A stretch of DNA of 64,000 nucleotides, taken from positions 310,001-374,000 of the forward strand of contig NZ_JIAW01000006.1 in NCBI RefSeq assembly GCF_000620625.1, read 5' to 3'. A program made the translations under genes and the position numbers. Numbering within the stretch: the stretch's first letter is position 1; the number at the start of each line of letters is the position of its first letter. The DNA comes from Mycobacterium sp. URHB0044. Its GTDB lineage: Bacteria > Actinomycetota > Actinomycetes > Mycobacteriales > Mycobacteriaceae. Shown here piece by piece: positions 13,362 through 22,593 of this stretch. A model generated the notes under the pieces. It had not been told where the DNA came from, did not search any database, and was given only the letters and a program-made list of their open reading frames with translations.

Positions 13362-13407
13362 CTGCTGTCAGATCGCGAAAAGCGCGATTCGAGCGATCTG
13401 ACAGCAG
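13362..13407. terminator. Perfect 15-bp inverted repeat between convergent genes
   Basis: CTGCTGTCAGATCGC at 13362-13376 is followed after 16 nt by its exact complement GCGATCTGACAGCAG at 13393-13407. It lies between the ends of pth (+) and the 4Fe-4S gene (-). There is no U-tract, so it may act as a bidirectional Rho-independent-like or RNA-stabilising hairpin, or be a repeat-family element. Confidence 0.55.
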
Positions 13408-13428
13408 CGTCGATGCGGTGGTTCGGCG

Positions 13429-14472
13429 CTAGCTGGGGCGACCCCGGATGCCGCTGTCCACCACCTTCACGTCCTTGTGCGGGTAGCGGCGTTCGGCGTG
13501 TTCCTTGGCCGCCGAGTTCGGCAGCACGTACAGCGTCTCGCGCTTCTCCTGCAGGGGTTTGAGGACGAGATCCATGAAGCCCTTGCGGTCGTCGAGGTAG
13601 GGCTCGATGACGTCCTCACCGGCAGGACACACCGCCAGGCAGTACGCCGCCTTGTAGTTCGCCTTGAACGACAGGCTCTGCCACATCGATGCGTTCTCGG
13701 AATCGCTGACGCGGGAACGGAAGTCGGCGGCGTCGTCGCTGTCGGCGATCGTCTGCACCCAGTCGGTGAACCCGCCCATGAACTCGCGGTAGTTGTGCAC
13801 CGAGCACGCGACGAAGTCGAAGTCGCCGTCCTTCTTGATCGCACCCACCGGGCAGGCGGCAACACACAGCTTGCACTCCAGGCACGGCGAATAGTCCAGT
13901 GGCTCACCGTAACTGGTGACCGGGGCGGCAACCAGAATGGTGCCGAGCAGGATGAAGTTGCCGAACTTCGGATGAATCACGTTGCGGTGGATGCCCATCA
14001 CGCCAAGGCCGGACGCCACGGCCACCGGCTTGTGCGCCACCACCCAGATGCGGGCGGGATACTTGTCCATCTCCATCGGAAAGGACATCGACGGGTTGAT
14101 GGCGCGGTAGCCCGCGTCCTGAAGTGCCCGCGTAACGCGGTGGGCTGCCTCGTTCATGATTTCGCCGCTGCGGTGGAATTCCTGATTGGCCACGCTGCGG
14201 GCGGTCGACCGGACGTTGTCGCGGTTCATCTTCACGACGAGCGAGACGTAGCTTTGCGTTCCCGGCAGCGCGGCATCGACGTGCTCCCTTTCCGACGCCA
14301 GGTCGGGATTCTCGACGCTGGCGAAGGCGACGTCGTCGGCCCCGGCGTCCAGGCACACCTGGCGCAGCCACTCCGCGTCGATCACGCCCGGCGGTTCCGT
14401 CCGGCGGGACATCACCTTTCGCACCGTGGGATGGTCGGCCAGGCGCGGCGGGATCTTGCGAGACGACGTCAT
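13429..14472 (-). CDS. 4Fe-4S dicluster-type ferredoxin-domain protein, QueG/reductive-dehalogenase-like
   Basis: 347 residues from ATG. A ferredoxin motif CLECKLCVAACPVGA lies near residues 198-212 and a second cysteine group YCLAVCPAGED near 285, the arrangement seen in QueG-like and dehalogenase-like iron-sulfur proteins. The N-terminal half (EWLRQVCLDAGADDVAFASV) resembles the domain that precedes the clusters in that superfamily. No corrinoid-binding assignment can be made by eye. Cytoplasmic, with no signal peptide. It is convergent with pth and divergent from the DUF6611 gene, apparently monocistronic with its own -10 element. True epoxyqueuosine reductase is unlikely without queuosine genes nearby; function remains open. 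Confidence 0.75.
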   Translation of the reverse strand: MTSSRKIPPRLADHPTVRKVMSRRTEPPGVIDAEWLRQVCLDAGADDVAFASVENPDLASEREHVDAALPGTQSYVSLVVKMNRDNVRSTARSVANQEFHRSGEIMNEAAHRVTRALQDAGYRAINPSMSFPMEMDKYPARIWVVAHKPVAVASGLGVMGIHRNVIHPKFGNFILLGTILVAAPVTSYGEPLDYSPCLECKLCVAACPVGAIKKDGDFDFVACSVHNYREFMGGFTDWVQTIADSDDAADFRSRVSDSENASMWQSLSFKANYKAAYCLAVCPAGEDVIEPYLDDRKGFMDLVLKPLQEKRETLYVLPNSAAKEHAERRYPHKDVKVVDSGIRGRPS

Positions 14473-14480
14473 GCAGTCTG

Positions 14481-14498
14481 AGTATAGTCAGCAATACT
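14481..14498 (-). promoter_or_regulatory. Promoter -10 element and small inverted repeat of the 4Fe-4S gene
   Basis: On the minus strand TATACT (14486-14481) lies 8 nt before the ATG, which predicts a leaderless transcript. AGTAT (14481-14485) and ATACT (14494-14498) form a 5-bp inverted repeat over the -10 region and could be an operator. Confidence 0.5.
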
Positions 14499-14583
14499 TA
14501 GAGGCGTAAAGCTCGAGGCCCGGCGCATCAGAATTGCGTGCGGGCCCCGCGTCACGGCGCTCACCGTGGGTACACCTGAAGGC

Positions 14584-15102
14584 ATGAGCGACACGATGCA
14601 CGAGCCGCGCTGGCGGCGAGTGCTCGACAGCGGCCGCACCTGGGGCTCGCTGGACGTTGCGCCGAGCCGCTACGGCGTCACTCGCCATCGGCTGGTGGTC
14701 TTCCCGCCGGGCATCTCCCCCGATGAACGGATACTGCTGCGGTTGTGGCGGTCCTGGCCGGTCTGGGGCACGGTGACCTGGCTGACGCTGGAGACCGTTC
14801 TGGTGAATGTCGTCGGCCCCGGTTCGGCGTTGGCCATCTCCTCCGGCGTCTGCCTGGGCGGCGGAGCGGTGGCCATGGCGCTGACGGGGGCCAACCGCGC
14901 CAAGGTCCACACGCTCACCGTCGTGCGGATGGCCGGGGTCGACGACGCGATGACCGCCGAGCTGTGCGCCGAGTTGTACCGACTGGCCGAGGAGCTTGCC
15001 GATGCCGACCGCCGGCTGGCCGACGGCGAATTGAGCGTCGTCGGCCACGAAGCCGTGGTGTGGCGGGTCTACGACCATCTCGCCGCCGGTCTGCGCTCCT
15101 GA
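14584..15102 (+). CDS. DUF6611-like mycobacterial membrane-associated protein
   Basis: 172 residues from ATG (GTG 6 codons upstream is possible). Two hydrophobic segments, about residues 60-80 (WGTVTWLTLETVLVNVVG) and 83-102 (ALAISSGVCLGGGAVAMAL), flank a short loop and suggest a helical hairpin in the membrane. The N-terminal RRVLDSGRTWGSLDVAPSRY and the C-terminal helical part (ELYRLAEELADADRRLADGE) are hydrophilic. The pattern matches proteins I know as DUF6611 in mycobacteria; no function is established. It ends 8 nt before the convergent VOC gene. Confidence 0.7.
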   Translation: MSDTMHEPRWRRVLDSGRTWGSLDVAPSRYGVTRHRLVVFPPGISPDERILLRLWRSWPVWGTVTWLTLETVLVNVVGPGSALAISSGVCLGGGAVAMALTGANRAKVHTLTVVRMAGVDDAMTAELCAELYRLAEELADADRRLADGELSVVGHEAVVWRVYDHLAAGLRS

Positions 15103-15110
15103 TTCGACGT

Positions 15111-15689
15111 TCACACGCGTTGTTCGCGAACCGGTGGCGCCTCGCCGTCCGGCGGCGGGGCCGGGTACCACTCCTCGGGCTCCGGCCAGACGAAGCCCGG
15201 CGGGATGGAGTAGGTCTCGAAGGTCGTACCCGTCGCCGCGGCGGTGCCGAAGAACGCGAATGCGTTGAGATCCATGAATCGTCCGGCCTGGACGAGTGGG
15301 AAGCCCCGGTCGGTGAATTCGGCTATCCGCTCGGCCCAGGGCCGTTCCTCGCAGTCGAAGGCGATGTGCTGGATGCCCTCGCCGTGTTCGTCGAGGAACT
15401 CCTGGAAGATCGACGGCCCGTACAGGGGCTGCATGATTTCGACCGCCAGGTCACCGGCGTCGGCGAAGCACACCTTGATCGCGTAGTCGACCGGCGCGCC
15501 GTGGTAGGTGCGGTCCGTCACCGTCGCCGAGTCGAACGTGTACACCCGCCATGGCCCAATGCCCAACAGCACCAGACCTTCCATGGTCTTGCGGTAATCC
15601 CCTGTGACGAAGCAGATTTCGATCAGCTTCCCGAGGAAGCCGTTCGACAACCGGGTCGCGCTCAGCACGGATGGAAGGCGACCGGTCAT
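15111..15689 (-). CDS. VOC-superfamily protein (glyoxalase / methylmalonyl-CoA epimerase-like)
   Basis: 192 residues. The start is taken at ATG 15689, overlapping the permease stop by 4 nt (ATGA). Two VOC beta-alpha-beta modules are visible: KLIEICFVTGDYRKTMEGLV at the start and EGIQHIAFDCEERPWAERIA near residue 115, with potential metal ligands His (GIQHIAF) and Glu (TFETYSIPPG). Enzymes of this fold isomerise, cleave or dioxygenate small metabolites. The coupling to the NCS1 permease suggests it acts on the imported compound or a derivative. Exact reaction cannot be read from sequence. Confidence 0.85.
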   Translation of the reverse strand: MTGRLPSVLSATRLSNGFLGKLIEICFVTGDYRKTMEGLVLLGIGPWRVYTFDSATVTDRTYHGAPVDYAIKVCFADAGDLAVEIMQPLYGPSIFQEFLDEHGEGIQHIAFDCEERPWAERIAEFTDRGFPLVQAGRFMDLNAFAFFGTAAATGTTFETYSIPPGFVWPEPEEWYPAPPPDGEAPPVREQRV

Positions 15690-17107
15690 GCGCGCATCCC
15701 GCGCCGCGCCAGGACGAAGTACAGTCCACCGGCGACGGCGCCACCCGACAGCCAGGAGAAATCGGAGTTGCCCAGCGCGGTCGCCACCGGGCCCTGCATG
15801 ACGGGGACGAGTCCGTACTGCCATGCCCAGCCGGCGACGATTCCCGCCGCGAGACTGATCAGCCCGCTCCAGTCGAAGTTCGGGTATCGGACCGGCGCGT
15901 AGAGCGACGAAACATCCAGTGCGCCACGGCGAATCACCCAGTAGTCCACCAGCATGATCGCCGCCCACGGACTGATCCAGACCAGGATCGACACCATCCA
16001 GTTGTCGAAGGCGTGCGCGAAGCTGTCGGCTTCGATGAACACCGCGAGGACCGCCGAAGCCACCAGGCCGGCGGTGAGGGTGACCTTCCAGCGCGCGGCG
16101 CGCACCCCGATGGACAGCGCCGCCAGCGAGCAGGAGTACAGGTTGAGGATGTTCGTGGCGATGGGCCCATGGATGAGCAGCAGCAGCACCGGGATCGCCG
16201 TCACGCCGAATGTGCTGACCACCAAGGTCGATGGGTCGCTGCCATTGCCGGCGCTTGCCAGGCAGGCGCCCAGCGCGGCCAGCCAGACCGTCGGGATGTA
16301 CATGCCCAGCGCCGACGACCAGAACACCGCTCTCGACGTCGCACGGACCCGGACGAAGCGGCTGTAGTCCGAGGCGTACGGAATCCACGTCAGCCCCCAG
16401 CCGATGCCGATGGCGGTGAGCAGTTGAGTGACGGCGGTGAACTTGCTTCCCGGATCGACGGCCGTGCCGGACAGGGTCCAGTCGACGTCGGTGGTCGCCA
16501 TCGCCAGCACCGTCATGAGCGCCATCACCAGGACCGTGACGGGCACCGTGTACTTCTCGAAGCTCCGGATGGCGTAGAAGCCGTACAGGGCCAAGCCGAG
16601 CTGGACCGCCATGATGGCCGCGGCGACCACGACGTCCAGCCATGGCGCCTCGCGGACCCCGAACTGGCCCAGAATCGCCAGGACGAGGTCCAGCACCACC
16701 CACGTGTTGACGCCGACCCAGCCCATCGTCAAGACGAACTGCATCACGCCAGGCAGCATCGATCCATAGCGGCCGAACGGTGCCCGCCCGAGGACCATCT
16801 GATTCACCGCGGTCCGGTGCCCCATCACGTTGAACGCGCCGAACACCGCGCACCCGATGACGTTGCCGAGCACGACGACCAGCAGGGTCTCGATCAGGCT
16901 GAGCCCCAACGTGATACCCAAGGCGCCCAGCACCCAGTTGATCGGTGCGATGTTGGCACCGGACCAGATCCAGAACAGCTCCCAGGGGGAACAGTCCCGG
17001 CTCTGGTCGGGTATCGGCTCGATGCCGTGCGCGTCGAACGGCACGCCGCCGTCCTCGGCGACGGTAGTGGAACTAGTGGTCGGTGAGTCGATCGGGCTGA
17101 TGGACAT
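15686..17107 (-). CDS. NCS1-family nucleobase/allantoin-type cation symporter
   Basis: 473 residues, about 12 hydrophobic segments. The N-terminal region FWIWSGANIAPINWVLGALG and the early GxxP-like loop are characteristic of NCS1 (cytosine/purines, uracil, thiamine, allantoin) permeases; TWIPYASDYSRFVR near residue 245 is another conserved stretch of this family. It imports a nucleobase-like compound with Na+ or H+. It is divergent from the PucR regulator (86 nt between starts) and coupled to the VOC gene downstream, so induction by the substrate through PucR is likely. Confidence 0.9.
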   Translation of the reverse strand: MSISPIDSPTTSSTTVAEDGGVPFDAHGIEPIPDQSRDCSPWELFWIWSGANIAPINWVLGALGITLGLSLIETLLVVVLGNVIGCAVFGAFNVMGHRTAVNQMVLGRAPFGRYGSMLPGVMQFVLTMGWVGVNTWVVLDLVLAILGQFGVREAPWLDVVVAAAIMAVQLGLALYGFYAIRSFEKYTVPVTVLVMALMTVLAMATTDVDWTLSGTAVDPGSKFTAVTQLLTAIGIGWGLTWIPYASDYSRFVRVRATSRAVFWSSALGMYIPTVWLAALGACLASAGNGSDPSTLVVSTFGVTAIPVLLLLIHGPIATNILNLYSCSLAALSIGVRAARWKVTLTAGLVASAVLAVFIEADSFAHAFDNWMVSILVWISPWAAIMLVDYWVIRRGALDVSSLYAPVRYPNFDWSGLISLAAGIVAGWAWQYGLVPVMQGPVATALGNSDFSWLSGGAVAGGLYFVLARRGMRA

Positions 17108-17192
17108 TTTGCAGGCTCCTCACGTGGCTTCCGCTCATCGAAACACCGCCGCAGCCGGCCGAGCAGTGTATAAACATCCACTACTGCCCCAC

Positions 17193-18776
17193 GTGATTGG
17201 ACGTAAGTACACCGTGCTGAGTTTGGAAGCCATCGTCGACGACCCGTCGCTGGAGTTGACTCTGGTGGTTCCGGGCCCACCCGGCGCGATCGGCCGGGAA
17301 GTGCTGTGGGTGCACAACACCGAGTTGCCGGACCCGTCGCCGTACGTCAGGGCGACGGAGCTGGTGCTCACCAACGGCCTGTGGCGCGGCGGCGTCACCG
17401 CCGACCGGTTCGTCGCTGCCCTCCAGCGCGCCCGTGCGTCGGGACTAATCTTCGGGCTCACAGAGGAAACTCCGCAGCTGCCAACCGATCTCGTCGACGC
17501 GTGCACTGCCGCAGAGATGCCGCTGGCGTCGGTGTCGATCACCGTGCCGTTCACTGCGATCACCGAGGCGGCGGCGCGTCTCCAGGGAGCGTCTCGTCAG
17601 GAAGCGCTCGCCAGCCTGGTCCGGCGCGGCAACGCGTTGGCGACGTCCATCTCCAGGGGTGGCGGCGCCGAGGGCGTCCTCGAGGTGTTGCGCCGCGACT
17701 ACGACCTGCCGCTGATCGTGGTGGATCGGCTCGGCCGACGGCTGGCAGGCATCGTCGGCGATAGCGGTAGTGCCGACGTCAATCATGCTGCTGCCGAAGC
17801 GCTTTCCCGGCGGCCGCCGCCGTTGGAAGCCGACCTGCCCGGCATCGGCACGGCGTCGTTGTTCCTCGTCGAGGGCGCAATGGGTGACGTCGACGCGGGA
17901 GTGTTCTGCCTTCGACCGCTGCGCGAACTTTCGCCGGCGGAACGGGACGGCATCGAACAAGCGGCAAGGTTCCTCAGCCTTGAAGTGACGAAACAACAAG
18001 CGCTGCAGGCGATCGAGTCCCGGTTCGCCAGTGAGCTGTTGGAGATGATCCTCTCCGGGGCGGCTCGCGCGGCCGACGTACCGCAGAGGTTGCGCGCCTT
18101 CGGCATCGACCCGTCCGGGCAACTGGCGGTCCTCACCATGATCGTCGGTGACGACCGACTACGTCCCAGCGGATCGACCGACGAGATCGAAGCCTTCTTC
18201 ACCCGGCGAGGAATTCCGGCCGTGGTGGCAGCCGGAAGCCAGGACACCGTGGCCGTGATCCCCTGGAGTGCAGCGATTTCCGAGCTCGTCGAGCTGGCCG
18301 AGCACCTGGTCGATGCGGTGGCCAGACGCTTCCCCGACGACCGCACCGTCGTCGGCATCGGTGACCTGGCCCCGGACTCGACCGGCTTGCGCGAGCCGCT
18401 GATCCGTTCTCGGGAGGTCTGCCAGGTCCTGCGCCGTCGCACGACGGGGTCCCGTGTCGGGACGTTCGCCGACATCGGTACTCACCGCATGCTGCTGGGT
18501 TTGCACGACCGCAACCTCCTGCGGCGCTTCGCCGATGACATTCTCGGGCCGCTGCGGGCGCACGACGAGCAGAACGGCACCGAGCTGGAACGCACGCTGC
18601 GAGCCTTCCTCGGCAACGACGGACACTGGTCCACCACGGCCGGCGACCTGTACGTCCACGTCAACACCCTGCGCAACAGGGTGACGCGGATCGGCGAACT
18701 CACCGGCCGCGACCTGACCAAGCTGCCGGATCGGGTCGACCTGTTCCTGGCCCTAGAGGCCGACGCGCTCAGCTGA
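17193..18776 (+). CDS. PucR/CdaR-type transcriptional activator
   Basis: 527 residues from GTG 17193; GTG 17214 (VLSLEAIVDD) is also possible. The N-terminal purine-catabolism domain (residues about 10-130) is followed by a GGDEF-like/GAF-like middle and the C-terminal helix-turn-helix PucR domain: YVHVNTLRNRVTRIGELTGR near residue 490. Regulators of this type sense purine or related nitrogen compounds and control catabolic and transport genes. It is divergent from the NCS1 permease, and its last 8 nt overlap the end of the convergent OYE gene. The frame is open upstream over the antisense permease, but that part is not coding in character. Confidence 0.88.
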   Translation: MIGRKYTVLSLEAIVDDPSLELTLVVPGPPGAIGREVLWVHNTELPDPSPYVRATELVLTNGLWRGGVTADRFVAALQRARASGLIFGLTEETPQLPTDLVDACTAAEMPLASVSITVPFTAITEAAARLQGASRQEALASLVRRGNALATSISRGGGAEGVLEVLRRDYDLPLIVVDRLGRRLAGIVGDSGSADVNHAAAEALSRRPPPLEADLPGIGTASLFLVEGAMGDVDAGVFCLRPLRELSPAERDGIEQAARFLSLEVTKQQALQAIESRFASELLEMILSGAARAADVPQRLRAFGIDPSGQLAVLTMIVGDDRLRPSGSTDEIEAFFTRRGIPAVVAAGSQDTVAVIPWSAAISELVELAEHLVDAVARRFPDDRTVVGIGDLAPDSTGLREPLIRSREVCQVLRRRTTGSRVGTFADIGTHRMLLGLHDRNLLRRFADDILGPLRAHDEQNGTELERTLRAFLGNDGHWSTTAGDLYVHVNTLRNRVTRIGELTGRDLTKLPDRVDLFLALEADALS

Positions 18777-19887
18777 CTGCGACGCGCCACGCCTGCGAAT
18801 TGGCAATGGTGGCCATGGGCGAAAGCATCGCGTGGTCGAACGGATCGAGAGTGGCGCCGGCTGCCAGGCGGACGGGGAGGTCCGGGTTCGCCAGGGCGCC
18901 GCGCCCGATCGACAACAGGTCGGCGTGACCGCCGTCCAGGACTGCGCTCGCCTGATCAAGGTCGTGCATCCCGCCGTTGGCCATCACGGGCAACCCGGTC
19001 ACCTCGCGTGCCACCGCGGTGATGGTCCGTCCGTCTGGCAGACGGGCAGTATCGATGAAATCCTTGCCCTCACTGGCGATGTGCAGGTAATCCACACCGG
19101 CCGATGCCAGGGCGGCGAAGATGGTCTCGGCATCGTCGGCACCGCCGGGCCAGCGGTAGGTGAAGTCGTTGACCTTGGTCTGCGACAACCGCACTCCGAG
19201 CAGAAAATCGCGACCGAGTCGGCCCCGAATTGCGGCAACGACGTCGGCGGTGATCCGGATGCGATTGGCGACAGGCCCGCCGAACTCGTCGTCGCGCGTG
19301 TTGGTGTAATCGGTGAGGAACTCGTCGAGCAGATATCCGTTCGCGGCGTGCACCTCGACACCGTCGAATCCCGCGGCCTTGGCGCGGGCCGCTGCATCGA
19401 CGAATCCTTCGATGACGGAGTCGATGTCGTTCCGGTTCATGCCCCGGGGCGTCGGCCAGGGGCCGGACCCGCCGTACTCCTCGAGCTTCTCGCCCCGCGG
19501 CGGCACTGGCGACGGCGCGATCGTCCCCACGCCGTACGAGTTGCCCTGCGACAGCGCGCCGGCGTGCATCAGCTGCGCGATCAGCGGCACGTCCTCGGCA
19601 TGCACGGCGTCGACCACTCGCCGCCAGCCCTCGACGTGAATTTCGGCGGCCAACCCGGGTTGATTGAGGTAACCCTGGCTGTGGGCGGTGTCCGTGTAGG
19701 TCCCCTCGGTGATCACGACGCCGAATCCACCGCGCGCGAATCCACGGTAGTACTCGGCCATCTCATCGGTCGGAGTGCCGTCCGAGGATGCAGACACCCG
19801 GGTCATCGGCGCGACGGCAAGGCGGTTCCTCAGGTCGATGCGCCCGATCCGTTGTGGTGCCAGGGCGGGATGCGTGGTGGTCTGCAT
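18769..19887 (-). CDS. Old Yellow Enzyme-type NADH:flavin oxidoreductase
   Basis: 372 residues. Start at ATG 19887 (MQTTTHPALAP), which has a good GGAG site 10 nt upstream; the longer frame has no support. OYE hallmarks: RNRLAVAPMTRVSA (FMN/active-site Thr region), GVEVHAANGYLLDEFL, and the C-terminal FMN phosphate-binding part LLSIGRGALANPDLP. It is an FMN enzyme that reduces activated alkenes or similar bonds with NAD(P)H. It sits 4 nt after the DUF1989 gene, in one transcript, and is part of the PucR cluster. Confidence 0.92.
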   Translation of the reverse strand: MQTTTHPALAPQRIGRIDLRNRLAVAPMTRVSASSDGTPTDEMAEYYRGFARGGFGVVITEGTYTDTAHSQGYLNQPGLAAEIHVEGWRRVVDAVHAEDVPLIAQLMHAGALSQGNSYGVGTIAPSPVPPRGEKLEEYGGSGPWPTPRGMNRNDIDSVIEGFVDAAARAKAAGFDGVEVHAANGYLLDEFLTDYTNTRDDEFGGPVANRIRITADVVAAIRGRLGRDFLLGVRLSQTKVNDFTYRWPGGADDAETIFAALASAGVDYLHIASEGKDFIDTARLPDGRTITAVAREVTGLPVMANGGMHDLDQASAVLDGGHADLLSIGRGALANPDLPVRLAAGATLDPFDHAMLSPMATIANSQAWRVAVS

Positions 19888-19891
19888 GTGC

Positions 19892-20506
19892 TCAAATCTC
19901 CTTCGAGTGAATGGAAATGATCTCGACGACAAGGTCCGTCGGCCGTTCGCCGTTGATGGCGTTGAGGTCCATGGGGCATGCCGACACCACGACGGCGCAG
20001 TCCATCTCCCCCTGGAAGGTCACGGCGTCTCCTGGCCGGCTGGTGGCAGGCAACCAGCTCAGTTCGCCGCTCGGCGCGACGGGGATGTTCATGAAGACGT
20101 TCACGGGTTGGGGGACGACGTTGACGTTCATCCCGATCATCGCCATGGTGTCGCGCAGATTGTCCGCGCACGAGGCGTGCTCCGCGGTGCCCAGCGCCCG
20201 GTAGCGCGCCGGATCGCAGGCGGCGATCAGCATGTCGTGCACGCCGGGCGAGGTGTCCTCGACGAGCGTCAGGATAGGTCGCCGCCGGGTGGTGACGAAC
20301 TGTTCGCCGACCAGCGGGAAGAGCCGCCCGGTCGACGTGCGGGTGTGCGATGCCGACAGGTGCTCGCCCGGATCGTCCGCCGCGAAGGCGAACACGTCAG
20401 CGACCTGCCCGCCCTCGACGTCGATCACCCGCACGCGCTCGCCGCGCCGCACCCAGACGGCTCGGCCTGCCCCGGCGGGCACCACGACGCGGGACGTCGT
20501 ACTCAT
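19892..20506 (-). CDS. DUF1989 / urea-carboxylase-associated family protein
   Basis: 204 residues from ATG 20506 (MSTTSRVVVPAGAGRAV), chosen because the family normally begins just before such a VPAGxGRAV strand; ATGs at 20515 and 20524 are in frame. Cupin-like beta fold: RVRVIDVEGGQVADVFAF, HTRTSTGRLFPL, DNLRDTMAMIGM and FMNIPVAPSGELSW are the conserved blocks of DUF1989, found next to urea carboxylase, allophanate hydrolase and related amine-degrading genes. Biochemical role of the family is not settled. Here it is the first gene of a two-gene unit with the OYE reductase. Confidence 0.88.
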   Translation of the reverse strand: MSTTSRVVVPAGAGRAVWVRRGERVRVIDVEGGQVADVFAFAADDPGEHLSASHTRTSTGRLFPLVGEQFVTTRRRPILTLVEDTSPGVHDMLIAACDPARYRALGTAEHASCADNLRDTMAMIGMNVNVVPQPVNVFMNIPVAPSGELSWLPATSRPGDAVTFQGEMDCAVVVSACPMDLNAINGERPTDLVVEIISIHSKEI

Positions 20507-20622
20507 CAGCTCCATGGGGACCATTGAATAGCCGCCGCGGACGGTTGCCCATGGAGATCAGCCCACCGTTGCGGCCGATCCGGTGGAGGTTCCTACACGT
20601 CGAGACATTCTGCGAGTGGCGA

Positions 20623-20652
20623 CCTCGATAACTCCAGCCTCAACAACTCCAG
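20623..20652. repeat. Two adjacent 15-bp direct repeats upstream of the DUF1989-OYE unit
   Basis: CCTCGATAACTCCAG (20623-20637) is followed directly by CCTCAACAACTCCAG (20638-20652), 13 of 15 identical. They lie about 120-145 nt upstream of the DUF1989 start in the gap after the ABC permease and could be a tandem operator. Confidence 0.5.
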
Positions 20653-20676
20653 GCTCGACGCAACGAGCTTGGCGCG

Positions 20677-21521
20677 CTAATCCGACGTCCGGCGCGCGTA
20701 GGCACGCAGCGCGAACGGCGCGAGCACCGCGGTCAGCGCCACCGACCACAACAGGGTCGCCACGATCGGATGGTGCAGCGGCAACTGGGCGGCTGCGGGC
20801 GCGGCGGGACCATTGCCCCAGAGTTCGCGGGTCGCCTGCGCCAGCGACGAAACCGGATTCCATTCGGCCATCACCCGCAGCCACTTCGACATCGGCTCGG
20901 TGGGCGCAAAGGTGTTGGCCAAGAAGGTGATCGGGAACAACACGGTGAACATCACGCCGTTGACCGCCTCGACCGACCGCATCAGCGAACCCACCAGGAT
21001 GCCGAACCAGATCATCGCGAGCCCGAAAGTCAGCATCAACGCGAACGCCAGCACGGCCTCGGCGACGCTGCCGCGGATCCGCCACCCGATGCATAGCCCG
21101 GTGACCGTCATGACCACGATCCCGATCGAGGAGTGGATCAGGCTCGCGACGCTGCGACCGATGAGCACCGACGACCGCCGGATGGGCAGCGACCGGAACC
21201 GGTCGATGATGCCCTTCTCGACGTCGGCGGTGATGCCGGAGGCAACCACGAACGCGGTGAACACAATGGTCTGCGCCATGATGCCGGGCAGCAGGAACTC
21301 GCGATAGGAGGCGTTGCCGCCGGTGGCGATCGACGCACCGAACACGAACGCGAACAGCAGCACGAACATGATCGGCTGCACGGTGACGTCGCTGAGCATC
21401 TCGGGCATCCGCTTGGTGTGGATCATGTTGCGCTTCACCATGATCCAGGACTGTTGCGCGATGTTGGTTGGGCGGGTGCGGGCCGGTTGCACCTGCTCTT
21501 GCACCGCTGTGGCGAGTGCGG

Positions 21522-21525
<4 letters not shown>
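20677..21525 (-). CDS. ABC-2 type exporter permease (DrrB-like)
   Basis: 282 residues from ATG 21525, which overlaps the ATPase stop by 4 nt. Six hydrophobic segments and the ABC-2 signature region TADVEKGIIDRFRSLPIRRS near residue 100 fit daunorubicin-resistance DrrB-type permeases. NTFAPTEPMSKWLRVMAEWN near residue 215 is also typical. Together with the ATPase downstream in the reading order it forms a drug or lipid exporter in the cytoplasmic membrane. The substrate is unknown. Confidence 0.92.
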
Positions 21526-22472
<947 letters not shown>

Positions 22473-22593
22473 GTCATCGACGGTATCGGCCGGCACCGAC
22501 AATTCGCCAATCGTTTTCGGCCGAAGTGGCTGGCCAGCTCCAGATTGGGTACAGCGCTTGGTACGGCGATCCATCGCCCGAGGAGAGGCGGAG

